From Actinomycetota bacterium (GTDB lineage: Bacteria; Actinomycetota; Geothermincolia; Geothermincolales; RBG-13-55-18): 64,000 nt of DNA. Shown one piece after another: positions 48,865 to 59,297 of this stretch. The translations under genes and the position numbers were made by a program. The notes under the pieces are model-generated. The model made no database searches. It saw only the letters and a list, made by a program, of their open reading frames with translations, and was not told the DNA's origin. Positions within the stretch are counted from its first letter, which is position 1; each line of letters begins with the position of its first letter. Location of the stretch: contig JASEFK010000004.1 in the NCBI GenBank assembly GCA_030019255.1, forward strand, positions 151,569-215,568. The letters are read 5' to 3'.

Positions 48865-49764
48865 ATGGCGAGGATCTTCGCGGTTCTGGAATCGCTGCGC
48901 GGGAACCGGGGTGGGAGGGGCGTGAAGGAAGGCGACGACGTGCCCCGCCTCCGCGACTCGAAGCGGGCCGACGGGTTCGCGGCTCCCAAGGACGGCGCCA
49001 AGTTCCGCCTCCGCGACATGGACCTCTTTTACGGCGAAAGGAAGATACTGGAAGGAATCACCCTGGATGTTCCGGAGAGGAGGATCACCGCGGTTATCGG
49101 TCCCTCCGGCTGCGGCAAGTCGTCCTTTCTCCGATGCCTCAACCGCATGAACGACCTGGTGGAAGGGTGCCGCGTGGAGGGGGAGGTCCTCCTGGACGGC
49201 GAGGACATCTACCGGAGGGAATGCGACGTGACCTCCCTGAGGCGGAGGGTGGGGATGGTCTTCCAGAAGCCCAACCCCTTTCCCAAGACCGTCTACGACA
49301 ACGTGGCCTTCGGGCCGCGGGTGCTGGGGATCAAGGACCGCGGGGTGCTCGACGGCATAGTGGAGTCCAGCCTGCGCAGGGCGGCGCTGTGGGAGGAGGT
49401 AAAGGACAAGCTGGGGGAACCGGCCCTGGCCCTCTCGGGAGGGCAGCAGCAGCGCCTGTGCATAGCCCGCGTTCTGGCCGTGGAGCCGGAGGTGATACTG
49501 CTGGACGAGCCCTGCTCCGCCCTGGACCCCATAGCCACCCAGCGCATCGAGGACCTCCTCGCCGAGTTGAAGGAAGAATATACCATCGTCATCGTGACCC
49601 ACAACATGCAGCAGGCGGCCAGGGTCAGCGACTACACGGCCTTTTTCCTCATCGAGAGCCAGGGTGAGCCCGGGCGGCTGGTGGAGTTCGGGGAGACGAG
49701 CGCCATTTTCACCGCCCCGGCGGACGAGAGGACGGAGAGGTACATAACCGGGAGGTTCGGTTGA
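48865..49764 (+). CDS. pstB: Phosphate ABC transporter ATPase PstB
   Basis: A 299-residue ABC ATPase. Walker A is GPSGCGKSS, the ABC signature [17 protein letters not shown], and Walker [14 protein letters not shown]. About 45 residues precede the usual start of the domain ([17 protein letters not shown]). An internal GTG at 48922, with GGGAGGGG just upstream, would remove 19 of those residues. GAGGGGAAG precedes the ATG. It powers PstCA and relays phosphate status to PhoR together with PhoU. Confidence 0.95.
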   Translation: MARIFAVLESLRGNRGGRGVKEGDDVPRLRDSKRADGFAAPKDGAKFRLRDMDLFYGERKILEGITLDVPERRITAVIGPSGCGKSSFLRCLNRMNDLVEGCRVEGEVLLDGEDIYRRECDVTSLRRRVGMVFQKPNPFPKTVYDNVAFGPRVLGIKDRGVLDGIVESSLRRAALWEEVKDKLGEPALALSGGQQQRLCIARVLAVEPEVILLDEPCSALDPIATQRIEDLLAELKEEYTIVIVTHNMQQAARVSDYTAFFLIESQGEPGRLVEFGETSAIFTAPADERTERYITGRFG

Positions 49765-50066
49765 GCCAAGTGGTAAACGTTACCACATCATCACCCGGTG
49801 CGGGCATGGGGGAGCCGGGGATCTGGGCCGAAACCGGCGCCATTCCTTCTTCCTCGTCTATGGGGTAGGGTATCGCCGGCTCCGTCCGGCGCGGGATACT
49901 TGCACCTCCGGGTCGAAGTCCTTTTGAGGCGAGAGGCGTGGATATGGGAGGTTCGGGTGGGGGTGTGAACGGGAGGAAGGGGGACGGCCGCGCGTGGGAG
50001 TGACAGGAATGTTCCGTGAAGCGGGTTCGGAGCAAGGTGGACGGTGACATCGGAAGGAGAGGGATC
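49765..50066. other. pstB-phoU intergenic region
   Basis: About 300 bases. It starts with a short perfect palindrome (49770-49786); the rest has no recognised gene. The phoU frame is open back to 50016. No 11-base PHO units are visible here. Confidence 0.5.
49770..49786. promoter_or_regulatory. Palindrome between pstB and phoU
   Basis: GTGGTAA-ACG-TTACCAC has perfect 7-base arms and a 3-base centre, beginning 5 bases after the pstB stop. It has no T-run, so it is not a classical terminator. It could be an operator or an mRNA 3'-end stabiliser. Confidence 0.45.
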
Positions 50067-50702
50067 TTGGAGGCCAGAAAGGATTTCCACCAGAGGCTCG
50101 ACGAGCTGTATCGGGAGGTTCTGCGCATGGGCGGCGAACTCCTGGTCACCCTGGAGAAGACCCGCCTGTGTTTCCTGGAACTGGACCACGCGGCGGCCGA
50201 CGAGATCATCGCCGGGGATGACCGCTTCGACGATCACCGCTGCCGGCTGGAGGAAGAGGGCCTGCAGCTCCTGGCGCTGCAGGCCCCGGTGGCCGTGGAC
50301 CTGCGCCTGATCATCGTCATCATGCGCCTGGCCCACAAGTTCGAGCGCATGGCCGACCTGTGCGAGGACATAGCGGTGGCAGTCAAGAACATCCATGCCG
50401 GGGGCATACACGCCTGGATAAGGGAGGCCCTGGATGAGATGGCCCGCCGTTCCCTTCGGCTGGTGGAACGGGCCCTGCAGAGTTTCAAGGAGCGCGACGC
50501 CGGGATGGCCCGGGAGCTGGAGGCCATGGACGATCCTGTGGACCGGCTTTACCGCGGCTTCTTCCGGGAATTCGACCGGGGGAGGGAGGAGGAGCTCGAC
50601 GTAGCCGTGAGGGTGGTCATGATCGCCCGCTTCTTCGAGCGCATAGCCGACCATGCCGTGGACATCGGGGAAAACGTGCTCTTCCTGGTCGAAGGATCGT
50701 GA
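50067..50702 (+). CDS. phoU: Phosphate signalling protein PhoU
   Basis: A 211-residue helical protein of two repeated three-helix bundles, each with a metal-binding E/DxxxD-type pattern (KFERMADLCEDIA in the first; FFERIADHAVDIGENV in the second). It links PstB to PhoR and turns the regulon off when phosphate is plentiful. I chose the TTG at 50067, preceded by AAGGAGAGGG, because the family begins near ARKDFHQRLDELYREVL; the GTG at 50016 would add 17 residues. Confidence 0.93.
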   Translation: MEARKDFHQRLDELYREVLRMGGELLVTLEKTRLCFLELDHAAADEIIAGDDRFDDHRCRLEEEGLQLLALQAPVAVDLRLIIVIMRLAHKFERMADLCEDIAVAVKNIHAGGIHAWIREALDEMARRSLRLVERALQSFKERDAGMARELEAMDDPVDRLYRGFFREFDRGREEELDVAVRVVMIARFFERIADHAVDIGENVLFLVEGS

Positions 50703-50889
50703 GGCACACTTCCCTACCTATGCTTGCGCCGTTCATCTCCGGTAAATATAATTACCCCACTGCCAGTTTGAGCGATGGGAGAGGAACCGCGGATATCGGC
50801 TAGCTGGGGATCTGTCTATCAGGTCGATGAACTTCCGGTTCCCTTCCCCTTCAGGCGAGGGGACCGGACGGGCGAGGAAGGGTGGGAAG

Positions 50890-51963
50890 ATGCCGAAGAT
50901 AGAGACCTGTCCCCAGTGCGGGCTCTCCCTGTACATCAGCAGCCAGCACGCCTGGATGCCCAACGGCGTCATCCAGGCCCGGCGGGATAGCCGACAGCGC
51001 CTGGTGCTCTTCGAGTGAGGCAACTTCGACCCCCTATTAATGGGATCTCCGAACTGATCGGGATCCCCATAGAAAGGCTGGTCATCGACGCCTCGAGAAG
51101 GTCCACGTGCGATTACATGAGGCACGTGGTCCCGGATGACGTCAAGGAGATGATCAGGAACCGGGAGCTGGAACTCAAGCCGGTTTTCGACTCCACCTTC
51201 CTCATCTGGAGGGCCATGGGTTACGACAAACTGTCCCTGGAGGCGGTGAAGTTCGAGGGAAAAGCGACGATTTCATCACCGTCCTGGCGGAGAGGCCCTA
51301 CTCGGTGCCCCTGGCCGTGGGCAACTTCGCCGGTTTCCTGGAGGCCATCCTGGAGAGGGAGCCGGGCGTGGAGTACGAGGAGACCAGGCCCGGGGTTTAC
51401 CGCATCACCGTTTACGAGGCGGAAAATCCTGCCGAGCTCAAATCCCGCCTGCGATGGAGAGGCTACGGCATGGAATACAAGGAGGGGGATTTCGAGTTCG
51501 AGCGGTGCGCTTCCTGCGGGGCTCCGCTGGCCCTCCGTGAGTTCAGGTGGGACCTGGCCCACGGCTCCATCCGCAGCACGGTGACCGGGCGCAGGATGGT
51601 CATGACCGGGCCCTCCATGATCGACCCATCTTCGACGAGCTGGAGGAGGAGCTGGGCGAGGCTATCCCCCGCGTGGTGGTGGAGGCCCAGAAACAGTTCG
51701 TCAAGTCCGGCTTCTTCTCCGTGGACGAGGTGGTAAGCGAGGAGAACGTGCGGGAGAAGCTGGCCGTGCGGGGACTGGGGTACCTCCGCTACCTGAGGAT
51801 GGGGAGGAAGGGCGTCCAGGTGAAGATGGAGAACGTGGCCCTCCCCCTGCTGGGGGTGGGGCTGGCCCAGGGCCTCTTCGAGAGGGCCTTCCAGGTGGAG
51901 AGCGACGTGGAATGGGAGCTCACCGGGGACGAGGACCTGCTGATCGAGGTGATGCCCCGGTGA
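50890..51963 (+). pseudogene. Decayed paralogue of the zinc-ribbon protein
   Basis: Paralogue of the intact gene at 37327-38397, collinear over its whole length but broken at least four times. It starts MPKIETCPQCGLSLYIS (ATG 50890). Lesions: a TGA at 51016-51018 where the intact copy has Ser, a frameshift near 51033 (before NGISELIGIPIERLVID), another near 51265 (before TVLAERPYSVPL), and a third near 51625 (before IFDELEEELGEAIP). The second Cys pair, CASCGA, remains. The four lesions point to true decay, although the read quality of the source should be considered. Confidence 0.88.
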
Positions 51964-52126
51964 CCTGGCACGACGGAGCGCCGCCCTGCAAGGCCGGGTG
52001 CCGCGAGGAGGGGGGCCGCAGGGAGGCGCCGCGCAAACGGATGGACGATGCCCCACGCGACCGCCGGCCATGGTGAGGACTGGCCCCTTCCCGCCCCGGC
52101 CCGCTCGGTAAGTCACCGCATGTCGG

Positions 52127-52155
52127 TTGATGCGTTGGGATGCGATGGGCACAAT
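52127..52155 (+). promoter_or_regulatory. Candidate gltX promoter
   Basis: TTGATG (52127-52132) and CACAAT (52150-52155) are 17 bases apart and about 43 bases before gltX. Moderate match to the consensus. Confidence 0.45.
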
Positions 52156-52197
52156 TAGGATATCCGGTTCGAAAACTATTGAGGAAGAGGACTTGAC

Positions 52198-53622
52198 TTG
52201 GCCATGGTCAGGGTGAGATTCGCTCCCTCGCCGACGGGCCGCCTGCACCTGGGGTCGGCGAGGACGGCGCTTTTCAACTGGCTTTTCGCCCGGGGACAGG
52301 GCGGCGCCTTCATCCTGCGCATCGAGGACACCGATGCCGAGAGGTCCAGCCGGGAGATGGAGGAGTCCATCCTGCAGGACCTCAAGTGGCTGGGCTTGGA
52401 CTGGGACGAGGGCCCCGATGTCGGCGGACCCCACGCCCCTTACCGGCAGAGCGAACGGGGGGAGATCTACCGTGAGCATGCGCGCTTGCTGGTGGAGAAG
52501 GGGTTGGCCTATCCCTGTTTCTGTACCCCGGAAAAGCTGGAGGAGAAAAGGGAGCGGGCCCTGGCTGAGGGACGGGCTCCCCGTTATGACGGCGCCTGCC
52601 GCGACCTCGAGCCGCGGGAGGTAAAAAGCCGGGAATCGCGGGGCGAGAGGCCGGCCCTCCGTTTCCGGGTGCCGGAGAAGGAGATCGTCTTCCAGGACCT
52701 CCTGCACGGGCTGGTCCGCTTCCCCCCCGGGTCCTTCGGGGATTTCATCATCCTGCGTTCCGACGGGCGGGCCGGTTTTCACTTCTCCGTGGTGGTGGAC
52801 GACGCGGTCATGGGGATAACCCACGTCATAAGGGGCGAGGACCACCTCGCCAACACCGCCCGCCACCTGCTGCTCTTCGAGGCGCTGGGGTACCCGGCGC
52901 CCATGTACCTGCACCACTCGCTGCTGCTGGGCCCCGACGGGGGCAAGATGAGCAAGCGCCACGGGGCCACCGCGGTGCGGGAGTACCGGGAGATGGGCTA
53001 CCTCCCCCAGGCCCTGACCAATTACCTGGCCCTGCTGTCCTGGTCGCCGCCGGAGGGGAAGGAGGTGCTGGACCTCGAGGAGCTGGTGGAGCTCTTCGAC
53101 ATCGGCGACCTCTCGCGGAGCCCCGCGGTCTTCGACCGGGAGAGGCTGGACTGGCTGAACGGAAAGCACCTGCGCCGCATGCCCCTCGATGAACTGGTGA
53201 AGGTGGCCGGGGCTTACGCTCCCCGCTGGTCGAGGCATCCCCTCTTTCCGGTCATGGTGGAATCCGTTCTGGATAATATTACCAACTTGGGCGAGCTGCC
53301 CCGTTACCTGGAGGCCTACGGCGACCCAGCGGAGCCGGAGGAGCGCGCCGCGGAGTGGCTGCGGGGAGAGGTCGCCGGAAGGGTGCTGGAAAAGGCGGCG
53401 GAGATCGTGGGGGAGGAAGAGATCCAGGATCTGGAGCACGCCCACCGGGTGGTGTCCCGGCTCCGCCACGCCTTCGACGAACATGACCTGAAGCCCAGGG
53501 AAATCCTCATGCCCCTGCGGGTGGCCCTCACCGGAAGGGATCGCGGCCCCGCCCTTCCCTACCTCCTTTACGTGCTGGGGCGGGAGGAGTGCCTCCACCG
53601 CCTTCAAGGGGTCAGGTCTTGA
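52198..53622 (+). CDS. gltX: Glutamyl-tRNA synthetase
   Basis: A 474-residue class I synthetase. The HIGH-region motif is PSPTGRLHLGSART and the KMSKS equivalent is KMSKRHGA. The discriminating C-terminal helical domain is complete. The start is a TTG at 52198 or the ATG two codons later at 52204. The last four codons and the stop (G-V-R-S-stop) are supplied by repeat copy 3, so this C-terminus was probably altered by repeat insertion. Confidence 0.95.
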   Translation: MAMVRVRFAPSPTGRLHLGSARTALFNWLFARGQGGAFILRIEDTDAERSSREMEESILQDLKWLGLDWDEGPDVGGPHAPYRQSERGEIYREHARLLVEKGLAYPCFCTPEKLEEKRERALAEGRAPRYDGACRDLEPREVKSRESRGERPALRFRVPEKEIVFQDLLHGLVRFPPGSFGDFIILRSDGRAGFHFSVVVDDAVMGITHVIRGEDHLANTARHLLLFEALGYPAPMYLHHSLLLGPDGGKMSKRHGATAVREYREMGYLPQALTNYLALLSWSPPEGKEVLDLEELVELFDIGDLSRSPAVFDRERLDWLNGKHLRRMPLDELVKVAGAYAPRWSRHPLFPVMVESVLDNITNLGELPRYLEAYGDPAEPEERAAEWLRGEVAGRVLEKAAEIVGEEEIQDLEHAHRVVSRLRHAFDEHDLKPREILMPLRVALTGRDRGPALPYLLYVLGREECLHRLQGVRS

Positions 53623-53645
53623 ATTTTGATACCCCCGGGGGTATA
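53607..53645 (+). repeat. Dispersed palindromic repeat, copy 3
   Basis: GGGGTCAGGTCTTGAATTTT followed by the perfect palindrome ATACCCCCGGGGGTAT. It overlaps the end of gltX, whose TGA stop lies inside it (53620-53622). It closely matches copies 1 and 2 and has the same orientation relative to the gene. Confidence 0.87.
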
Positions 53646-53978
53646 TGGGGAAGAAGGGCCGCCGGGTAGCGGTCTCGCTCGCCTCCGCGCAGGACCTCAC
53701 GAAAGAAGAAACCGGGTTGAGGAGGGCTCGCTGCGACCGACCCGGTCGGCCCCGGGGGTAGGTTATAGAAGGAAGGTTTTTGGGAAGTTCCCTTAACGGC
53801 ACACCTGGAGCTTGTCAGGTTACTGTACCAGGAGCCTGAAAGGGAAAGGGAATGACCCCTGAATCTTGCTGGGGAAATCGAAAAGGAATGACTATGAAGT
53901 GTGGCTGGATTGCGCCAACCTTTTCCCGCTTGCCAACCCTTATAATATTCTTTACGTCGGAAGAAAGGAGGAGAAGTT
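53646..53978. other. gltX-cysE intergenic region with a -10 element
   Basis: 333 bases. A perfect TATAAT (53941-53946) lies 33 bases before cysE, with no good -35 at the right distance. An inverted pair (CCGACC/GGTCGG, about 53738-53750) may form a small hairpin. I looked for a T-box (AGGGTGGNACCGCG) and did not find one. Confidence 0.5.
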
Positions 53979-54856
53979 ATGCTGCGGGCAATTCTGGAGA
54001 CCCTGAAGGCCGATATCCAGGCGGCCAAGGACCGGGACCCGGCAGCCCGGAGCACCCTGGAGATAATCCTGGCCTACCCCGGCGTCCACGCCCTGTGGAT
54101 ACACCGGGTAGCCCACTGGCTGTGGAACCGCAAGATCCCCCTGGTTCCCCGGCTCATCTCCCACTTCAACCGCTGGTTGACGGGGATCGAGATACATCCC
54201 GGGGCCCGCATAGGGAAGGGCGTTTTCATAGACCACGGCATGGGGGTGGTCATCGGGGAGACCGCGGAGATCGGGGACAACGTGACCCTCTACCAGGGGG
54301 TGACCCTGGGAGGAACTGGAAAGGAGAAGGGAAAGCGCCATCCCACGGTGGGGAAGAACGTGGTCATCGCCGCCGGGGCCAAGGTGCTGGGGCCTATAAC
54401 CATCGGCGACGATTCCAAGGTGGGGGCGGGCGCCGTGGTCATCCGGGACGTCCCTCCGCGCTGCACGGTGGTGGGGGTGCCGGGGAAAGTAGTGGTGAGA
54501 GAGGGCGAACCGGTGATAGACCTGCATCACGAGGCCATCCCCGACCCGGTGATGGACAGGATAGAGGCCCTGGACGGCATGATACGCAGCCTGGAGGAGA
54601 GGCTGGAGAAGACCCACCGCGAGCTGGAGAGCGCGGAGAGGAAGCTACGCCGCGCCGAGGAGGAGCTCAAGACGGTGGAACGGAAGATCGGGCTGTCCGG
54701 GGAAGCGGCGGAGGGTGGCGCGAAAGCCGCCGCGTCCGGGAAGGCCTCCCGCGGAAAGTCCGGGGAGGCCGCCGCGAAAAAGGGGGAAGGGTCCAGCACG
54801 CAGCGGAAGAAGGACGGAAGCGTCCCGGAGGACGAGACGGAGGTCCGGGAGGAGCC

Positions 54857-54860
<4 letters not shown>
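53979..54860 (+). CDS. cysE: Serine O-acetyltransferase with a charged C-terminal extension
   Basis: A 293-residue CysE-type enzyme, making O-acetylserine for cysteine synthesis. The N-terminal helical part and left-handed beta helix ([43 protein letters not shown]) are complete by about residue 175. The remaining 115 residues are unusual: a coiled coil ([22 protein letters not shown]) then an Ala/Lys/Gly/Ser-rich disordered tail. AAAGGAGGAG precedes the ATG. The stop overlaps the cysS ATG, linking cysteine synthesis to its use. Confidence 0.94.
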
Positions 54861-56359
<1,499 letters not shown>

Positions 56360-56419
56360 TCCGTGTGTCTGCTCCCGCTCCGCGGGGACAATCGGCCTCA
56401 TCGGTTGGGAGGGAACCCC

Positions 56420-57160
56420 TTGAGATATGAACAGGTAGAGGGGAGAAGGGCGGTCCTGGAAGCCCTGCGTGGGAACCGGGCCGTTTTCGAGCTGATGGTG
56501 GCGCAGGGGCTGCGGCCCGCGGAGGTCCTGGAGGAGATCTTCTCCCTGGCCCGCCGTAGGAAGGTCCCAGTCACCGTGCTGCCCCGGCGCGAGGTGGACC
56601 GGCTGGCGGTGTCCGAGAATCACCAGGGCGTCATCTTGCGCGTGGAACCCTATCGCTATGCCACCTTCAAGCAGGTCCAACGCGTGCTGGAGGGCAAGGA
56701 CGACCCCCTGGTGGTGCTCCTGGACGGGGTGACCGACCCCCGCAACCTGGGAAGCATAGCGCGAACCTGCGAGGCCGTCGGGGTCGACGCCCTGCTCCTG
56801 CCCCGCAGTCGTTCCGCGCCCGTCACCCCCGCCGTTTTCCATGCCTCGGCGGGCGCGGTGGAGAACCTGGCCGTGGCCACGGTACCCAACCTGGTCAGCG
56901 TGATGCGCGAGCTGAAGAAGCTGGGGATATGGGTGGTGGGAGCGGATTCCCGCGCCGAGGAGTCCTGTTTCCGGGCCGACCTGACCGGCCCGCTTGCGGT
57001 AGTCATGGGCTCCGAGGGCGAGGGGCTTCACCGCCTGGTGAGGGAGAACTGCGACCTGCTGGTGAAGATACCCATGTTCGGGAAGGTGGGTTCGCTCAAC
57101 GTCTCCGTGGCCGCGGGCATCATCCTCTACGAGGTACTCCGCCAGCGTGGGGTGGTGTGA
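56420..57160 (+). CDS. rlmB: 23S rRNA 2'-O-methyltransferase RlmB (TrmH/SpoU family)
   Basis: A 246-residue SPOUT-class enzyme. The N-terminal substrate-binding domain (VEGRRAVLEAL) precedes the knotted SAM-binding domain with LDGVTDPRNLGSIARTCEAVGVD, VVMGSEGEGLHRLV and IPMFGKVGSLNVSVAAGI, all family signatures. The TTG at 56420, with GGGAGG about 7 bases upstream, fits the family start; the frame opens at 56363. It follows cysS and precedes yacP, as in Bacillus, although no mrnC (mini-RNase III) lies between. Confidence 0.93.
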   Translation: MRYEQVEGRRAVLEALRGNRAVFELMVAQGLRPAEVLEEIFSLARRRKVPVTVLPRREVDRLAVSENHQGVILRVEPYRYATFKQVQRVLEGKDDPLVVLLDGVTDPRNLGSIARTCEAVGVDALLLPRSRSAPVTPAVFHASAGAVENLAVATVPNLVSVMRELKKLGIWVVGADSRAEESCFRADLTGPLAVVMGSEGEGLHRLVRENCDLLVKIPMFGKVGSLNVSVAAGIILYEVLRQRGVV

Positions 57161-57246
57161 GCCCTGTGAAGGACCTGCGCGCCGGATATATGATGACCGC
57201 CCTGCTTTTCAAGGGCTCTTGACCGGAAGGGAGGGGGTGATTAAAC

Positions 57247-57756
57247 GTGAGCACCCTGCTGGTGGACGGTTACAACCTTATCCATACCCACCCCGTCCTT
57301 TCCCGCCTGGCCAGGAGTGATCTGGAATCGGCGCGGGAAGGGTTGCTGCGGGAACTGCTGCCCCTGACCTCGCCCGGTTACTTCCGTATCATCCTGGTGG
57401 TCTTCGACGCCGCCGCGTGGGGCGGCCCGGAACCGTCCTTGGAGGACCGAAAGGGTATGTTGGTTATATATACCAAACGCAGGCAGACGGCGGACTCCTT
57501 CATAGAGGCCGCGGTGAGAAGCATGGTCCGCGAGGAGAAGGTCCTGGTGGCCACCTCGGACCGAGTGCTGCGGAGGGTGGTGGAGGGATACGGTGCGGGC
57601 GGAATGGAGGGGGAGACGTTGCTGAGGATGGCCGGTGAGGCCCGCAGGAACATCCGTGAGGAAGCGGAAAGGATTTCCGGTAGCGGAAAGGTTCCCCTGG
57701 AGGAACGTGTCAGCCCGGAAGTGCGCAAGCTCCTCGACCGCATGCGTTACACGTGA
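57247..57756 (+). CDS. NYN domain ribonuclease-like protein (YacP/Rae1)
   Basis: A 169-residue PIN-like NYN domain protein. Acidic residues of the putative nuclease centre are in LLVDGYNLIH, VVFDAAAWG, TADSFIEAAV and VATSDRVLR. In Bacillus the homologue Rae1 cleaves mRNA in the ribosomal A site. The GTG start follows GGGAGGGGGTG. The order cysS-rlmB-yacP is conserved; the genes that follow in Bacillus (sigH, rpmG, secE) are not here. Confidence 0.9.
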   Translation: MSTLLVDGYNLIHTHPVLSRLARSDLESAREGLLRELLPLTSPGYFRIILVVFDAAAWGGPEPSLEDRKGMLVIYTKRRQTADSFIEAAVRSMVREEKVLVATSDRVLRRVVEGYGAGGMEGETLLRMAGEARRNIREEAERISGSGKVPLEERVSPEVRKLLDRMRYT

Positions 57757-57915
57757 CGCCTGTCCCTGGCCCGAAACCAGCCTGGTATCGATGCATGTGC
57801 GATGAAATTGAGGTTTAGGAGCACTTGGAATGGGGCGTGGCGGGTTAGTTTCGTGGGCCCTTGCGTATAAGGATGGAAGGCGGTAGCAAGGAGGGAGTCG
57901 GTAGTCCGGACGCAA

Positions 57916-57947
57916 CTTTTATATAGAGGGCAGCTTTTATATAGAGG
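57916..57947. repeat. Tandem A/T-rich repeat beside tRNA-Thr
   Basis: CTTTTATATAGAGG occurs at 57916-57929 and 57934-57947 (18-base period). It lies 15 bases beyond the 3' end of the tRNA gene. The function is unknown; it is neither a clear terminator nor an attachment site. Confidence 0.75.
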
Positions 57948-57962
57948 ATGGGATACAAAGAT

Positions 57963-58037
57963 TGGAGCCGGTGAGAGGAATCGAACCTCCAACCAACCGC
58001 TTACAAGGCGGACGCTCTACCATTGAGCTACACCGGC
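57963..58037 (-). tRNA. tRNA-Thr (anticodon TGT)
   Basis: A complete cloverleaf on the minus strand: acceptor GCCGGTG pairs with CACCGGC, D-arm GCTCAATGGTAGAGC, anticodon loop CTTGTAA with anticodon TGT (reads ACA), and T-arm GAGGTTCGATTCCTC. CCA is encoded. An extended -10 promoter lies just upstream. It stands alone, without the tRNA-Tyr or tuf neighbours seen near secE in many genomes. Confidence 0.96.
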
Positions 58038-58047
58038 CCTCAAGAGG

Positions 58048-58053
58048 ATTATA
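58048..58053 (-). promoter_or_regulatory. Extended -10 promoter of tRNA-Thr
   Basis: On the minus strand TGGTATAAT (TATAAT at 58053-58048) is an extended -10. Predicted transcription starts about 58041, 4 bases before the mature 5' end. No strong -35. Confidence 0.5.
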
Positions 58054-58134
58054 CCAATTGGATCCGGAACCCGTTCCCGCGAGCGGTGAGCCCGGTTCGA
58101 CAGGGAGGTATCCGGACCGCCGCTTCCTGCGTAA

Positions 58135-58172
58135 GATACCCCCATGGGTATCACGACTCAAGATCTGACCCC
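58135..58172 (-). repeat. Dispersed palindromic repeat, copy 4
   Basis: On the minus strand it begins GGGGTCAGATCTTGAGTCGT and ends in GATACCC-ATGGGGGTATC. It is the most divergent of the four. It lies about 100 bases upstream of tRNA-Thr, the only copy not at a stop codon. Confidence 0.72.
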
Positions 58173-58217
58173 ATATATAATTATTGGAAAACGAGGGGAG
58201 GTGGGAGCATCCTCGTC

Positions 58218-59147
58218 TTGGCGATTATCCTGGCCATGGTGGCCACCACCATGATCAACTACAGCGGCTACATGCAAAAGCGGGAGCTGGACAAGCTCCC
58301 ACTCATAGGCTCGCAGAAGCCGCTGCAGACGGCAAAAGCCTTCCTCTCCTGCCGGCCCTGGCTGGAAGCCCAGGGACTGCAGTTCGCGGGCACCTTCATC
58401 AAGGGCATCGCCGTGGGCCTGGCCCCCCTTTCCGTGGTCCAGCCCATCAACACTGCCGGAATAGCCGTGCTGGCCGTGCTGGCCATCACCAAGCTCGGGG
58501 AGAGGCCCTCCATCTCCGACTGGCTGGGCATCGGGACCATCGTGGTGGGCCTCTTCATGCTGGGGAGGAGCCTCATCGGGGTGCCCTCCAGGGCCTTCAG
58601 CTACAACCCGGTGGTCCTCTGGTTTTTCGTGATCTTTTTCTTCCTGGTGGCCGGGTTAAGCCTGTTCAACGGCATCACCAAGAAGGGGGAGCAGGCTCCC
58701 AACCTCATCGCCGTGGCCTCGGGAGTCCTGGTGGGGATCACCGCCGTGCTCATCAAGCTGGCCTGGAACGATTTCGGCAGCCGCTTCTGGCTGCACGGCT
58801 TCCGTCACGCCCTGGCCTCTCCCTTCATCTGGATGGTCTTCTTCCTGCCCTTCGTCACCCTGGTGCTGGACCAGATGGCCATGCAGCGGGGCAAGGCCAT
58901 CGTGGTGGTGCCCATCACCACCGGGATGTCCAACCTCATCCCCATCATCGTGGGCATCGTGGCCATGCATGAGCCCATGCCCTCTTCCGCGGGCATGTTC
59001 CTCCTGCGGCTGGGCTCCTTCGTCTTCATCATCGGGGGCGCGGTCATACTCTCACTGCGCAAGGGGGAGGAGACAGGTGTGGAGCCCGGAGGGCGGAAGG
59101 GCCGGCGTCTCCCCCGCCCCGCCGGCGAGGAGTACCCGGCATCCTGA
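58218..59147 (+). CDS. DMT-superfamily membrane transporter (EamA/NIPA-like)
   Basis: A 309-residue protein with about nine predicted helices in two halves, fitting the drug/metabolite transporter build. NIPA-like features include an early GYMQKRELDK stretch. The start is uncertain: TTG at 58218 gives LAIILAMVATTMINYSG, and an ATG at 58236 is a shorter option. A -10-like TATAAT (58176-58181) is upstream. The C-terminal 25 residues are Gly/Arg-rich. The substrate cannot be read from the sequence. It is convergent with the RND gene. Confidence 0.8.
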   Translation: MAIILAMVATTMINYSGYMQKRELDKLPLIGSQKPLQTAKAFLSCRPWLEAQGLQFAGTFIKGIAVGLAPLSVVQPINTAGIAVLAVLAITKLGERPSISDWLGIGTIVVGLFMLGRSLIGVPSRAFSYNPVVLWFFVIFFFLVAGLSLFNGITKKGEQAPNLIAVASGVLVGITAVLIKLAWNDFGSRFWLHGFRHALASPFIWMVFFLPFVTLVLDQMAMQRGKAIVVVPITTGMSNLIPIIVGIVAMHEPMPSSAGMFLLRLGSFVFIIGGAVILSLRKGEETGVEPGGRKGRRLPRPAGEEYPAS

Positions 59148-59297
59148 AGACATCCCCCGCCGGTTTGCGCTTCAACCGCTCCGGACGACCATCCCCCAGG
59201 AGCCCATCTACCGGGAACGGCGCCATAGCGGAGGAGCCGGTGGCGCCGCAGTACCCCCAAGGAGATGGATCGTCCGTCCCGGGGATCCCGCGCCCAC

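Noticed and set aside
51463-53802. A 779-codon minus-strand frame opposite gltX
   Set aside because: It is the antisense of gltX and of repeat copy 3, with His/Pro/Leu-rich shadow composition and no domain.
53646-53978. T-box riboswitch before cysE-cysS
   Set aside because: The conserved AGGGTGGNACCGCG element and a terminator/antiterminator pair are not present.
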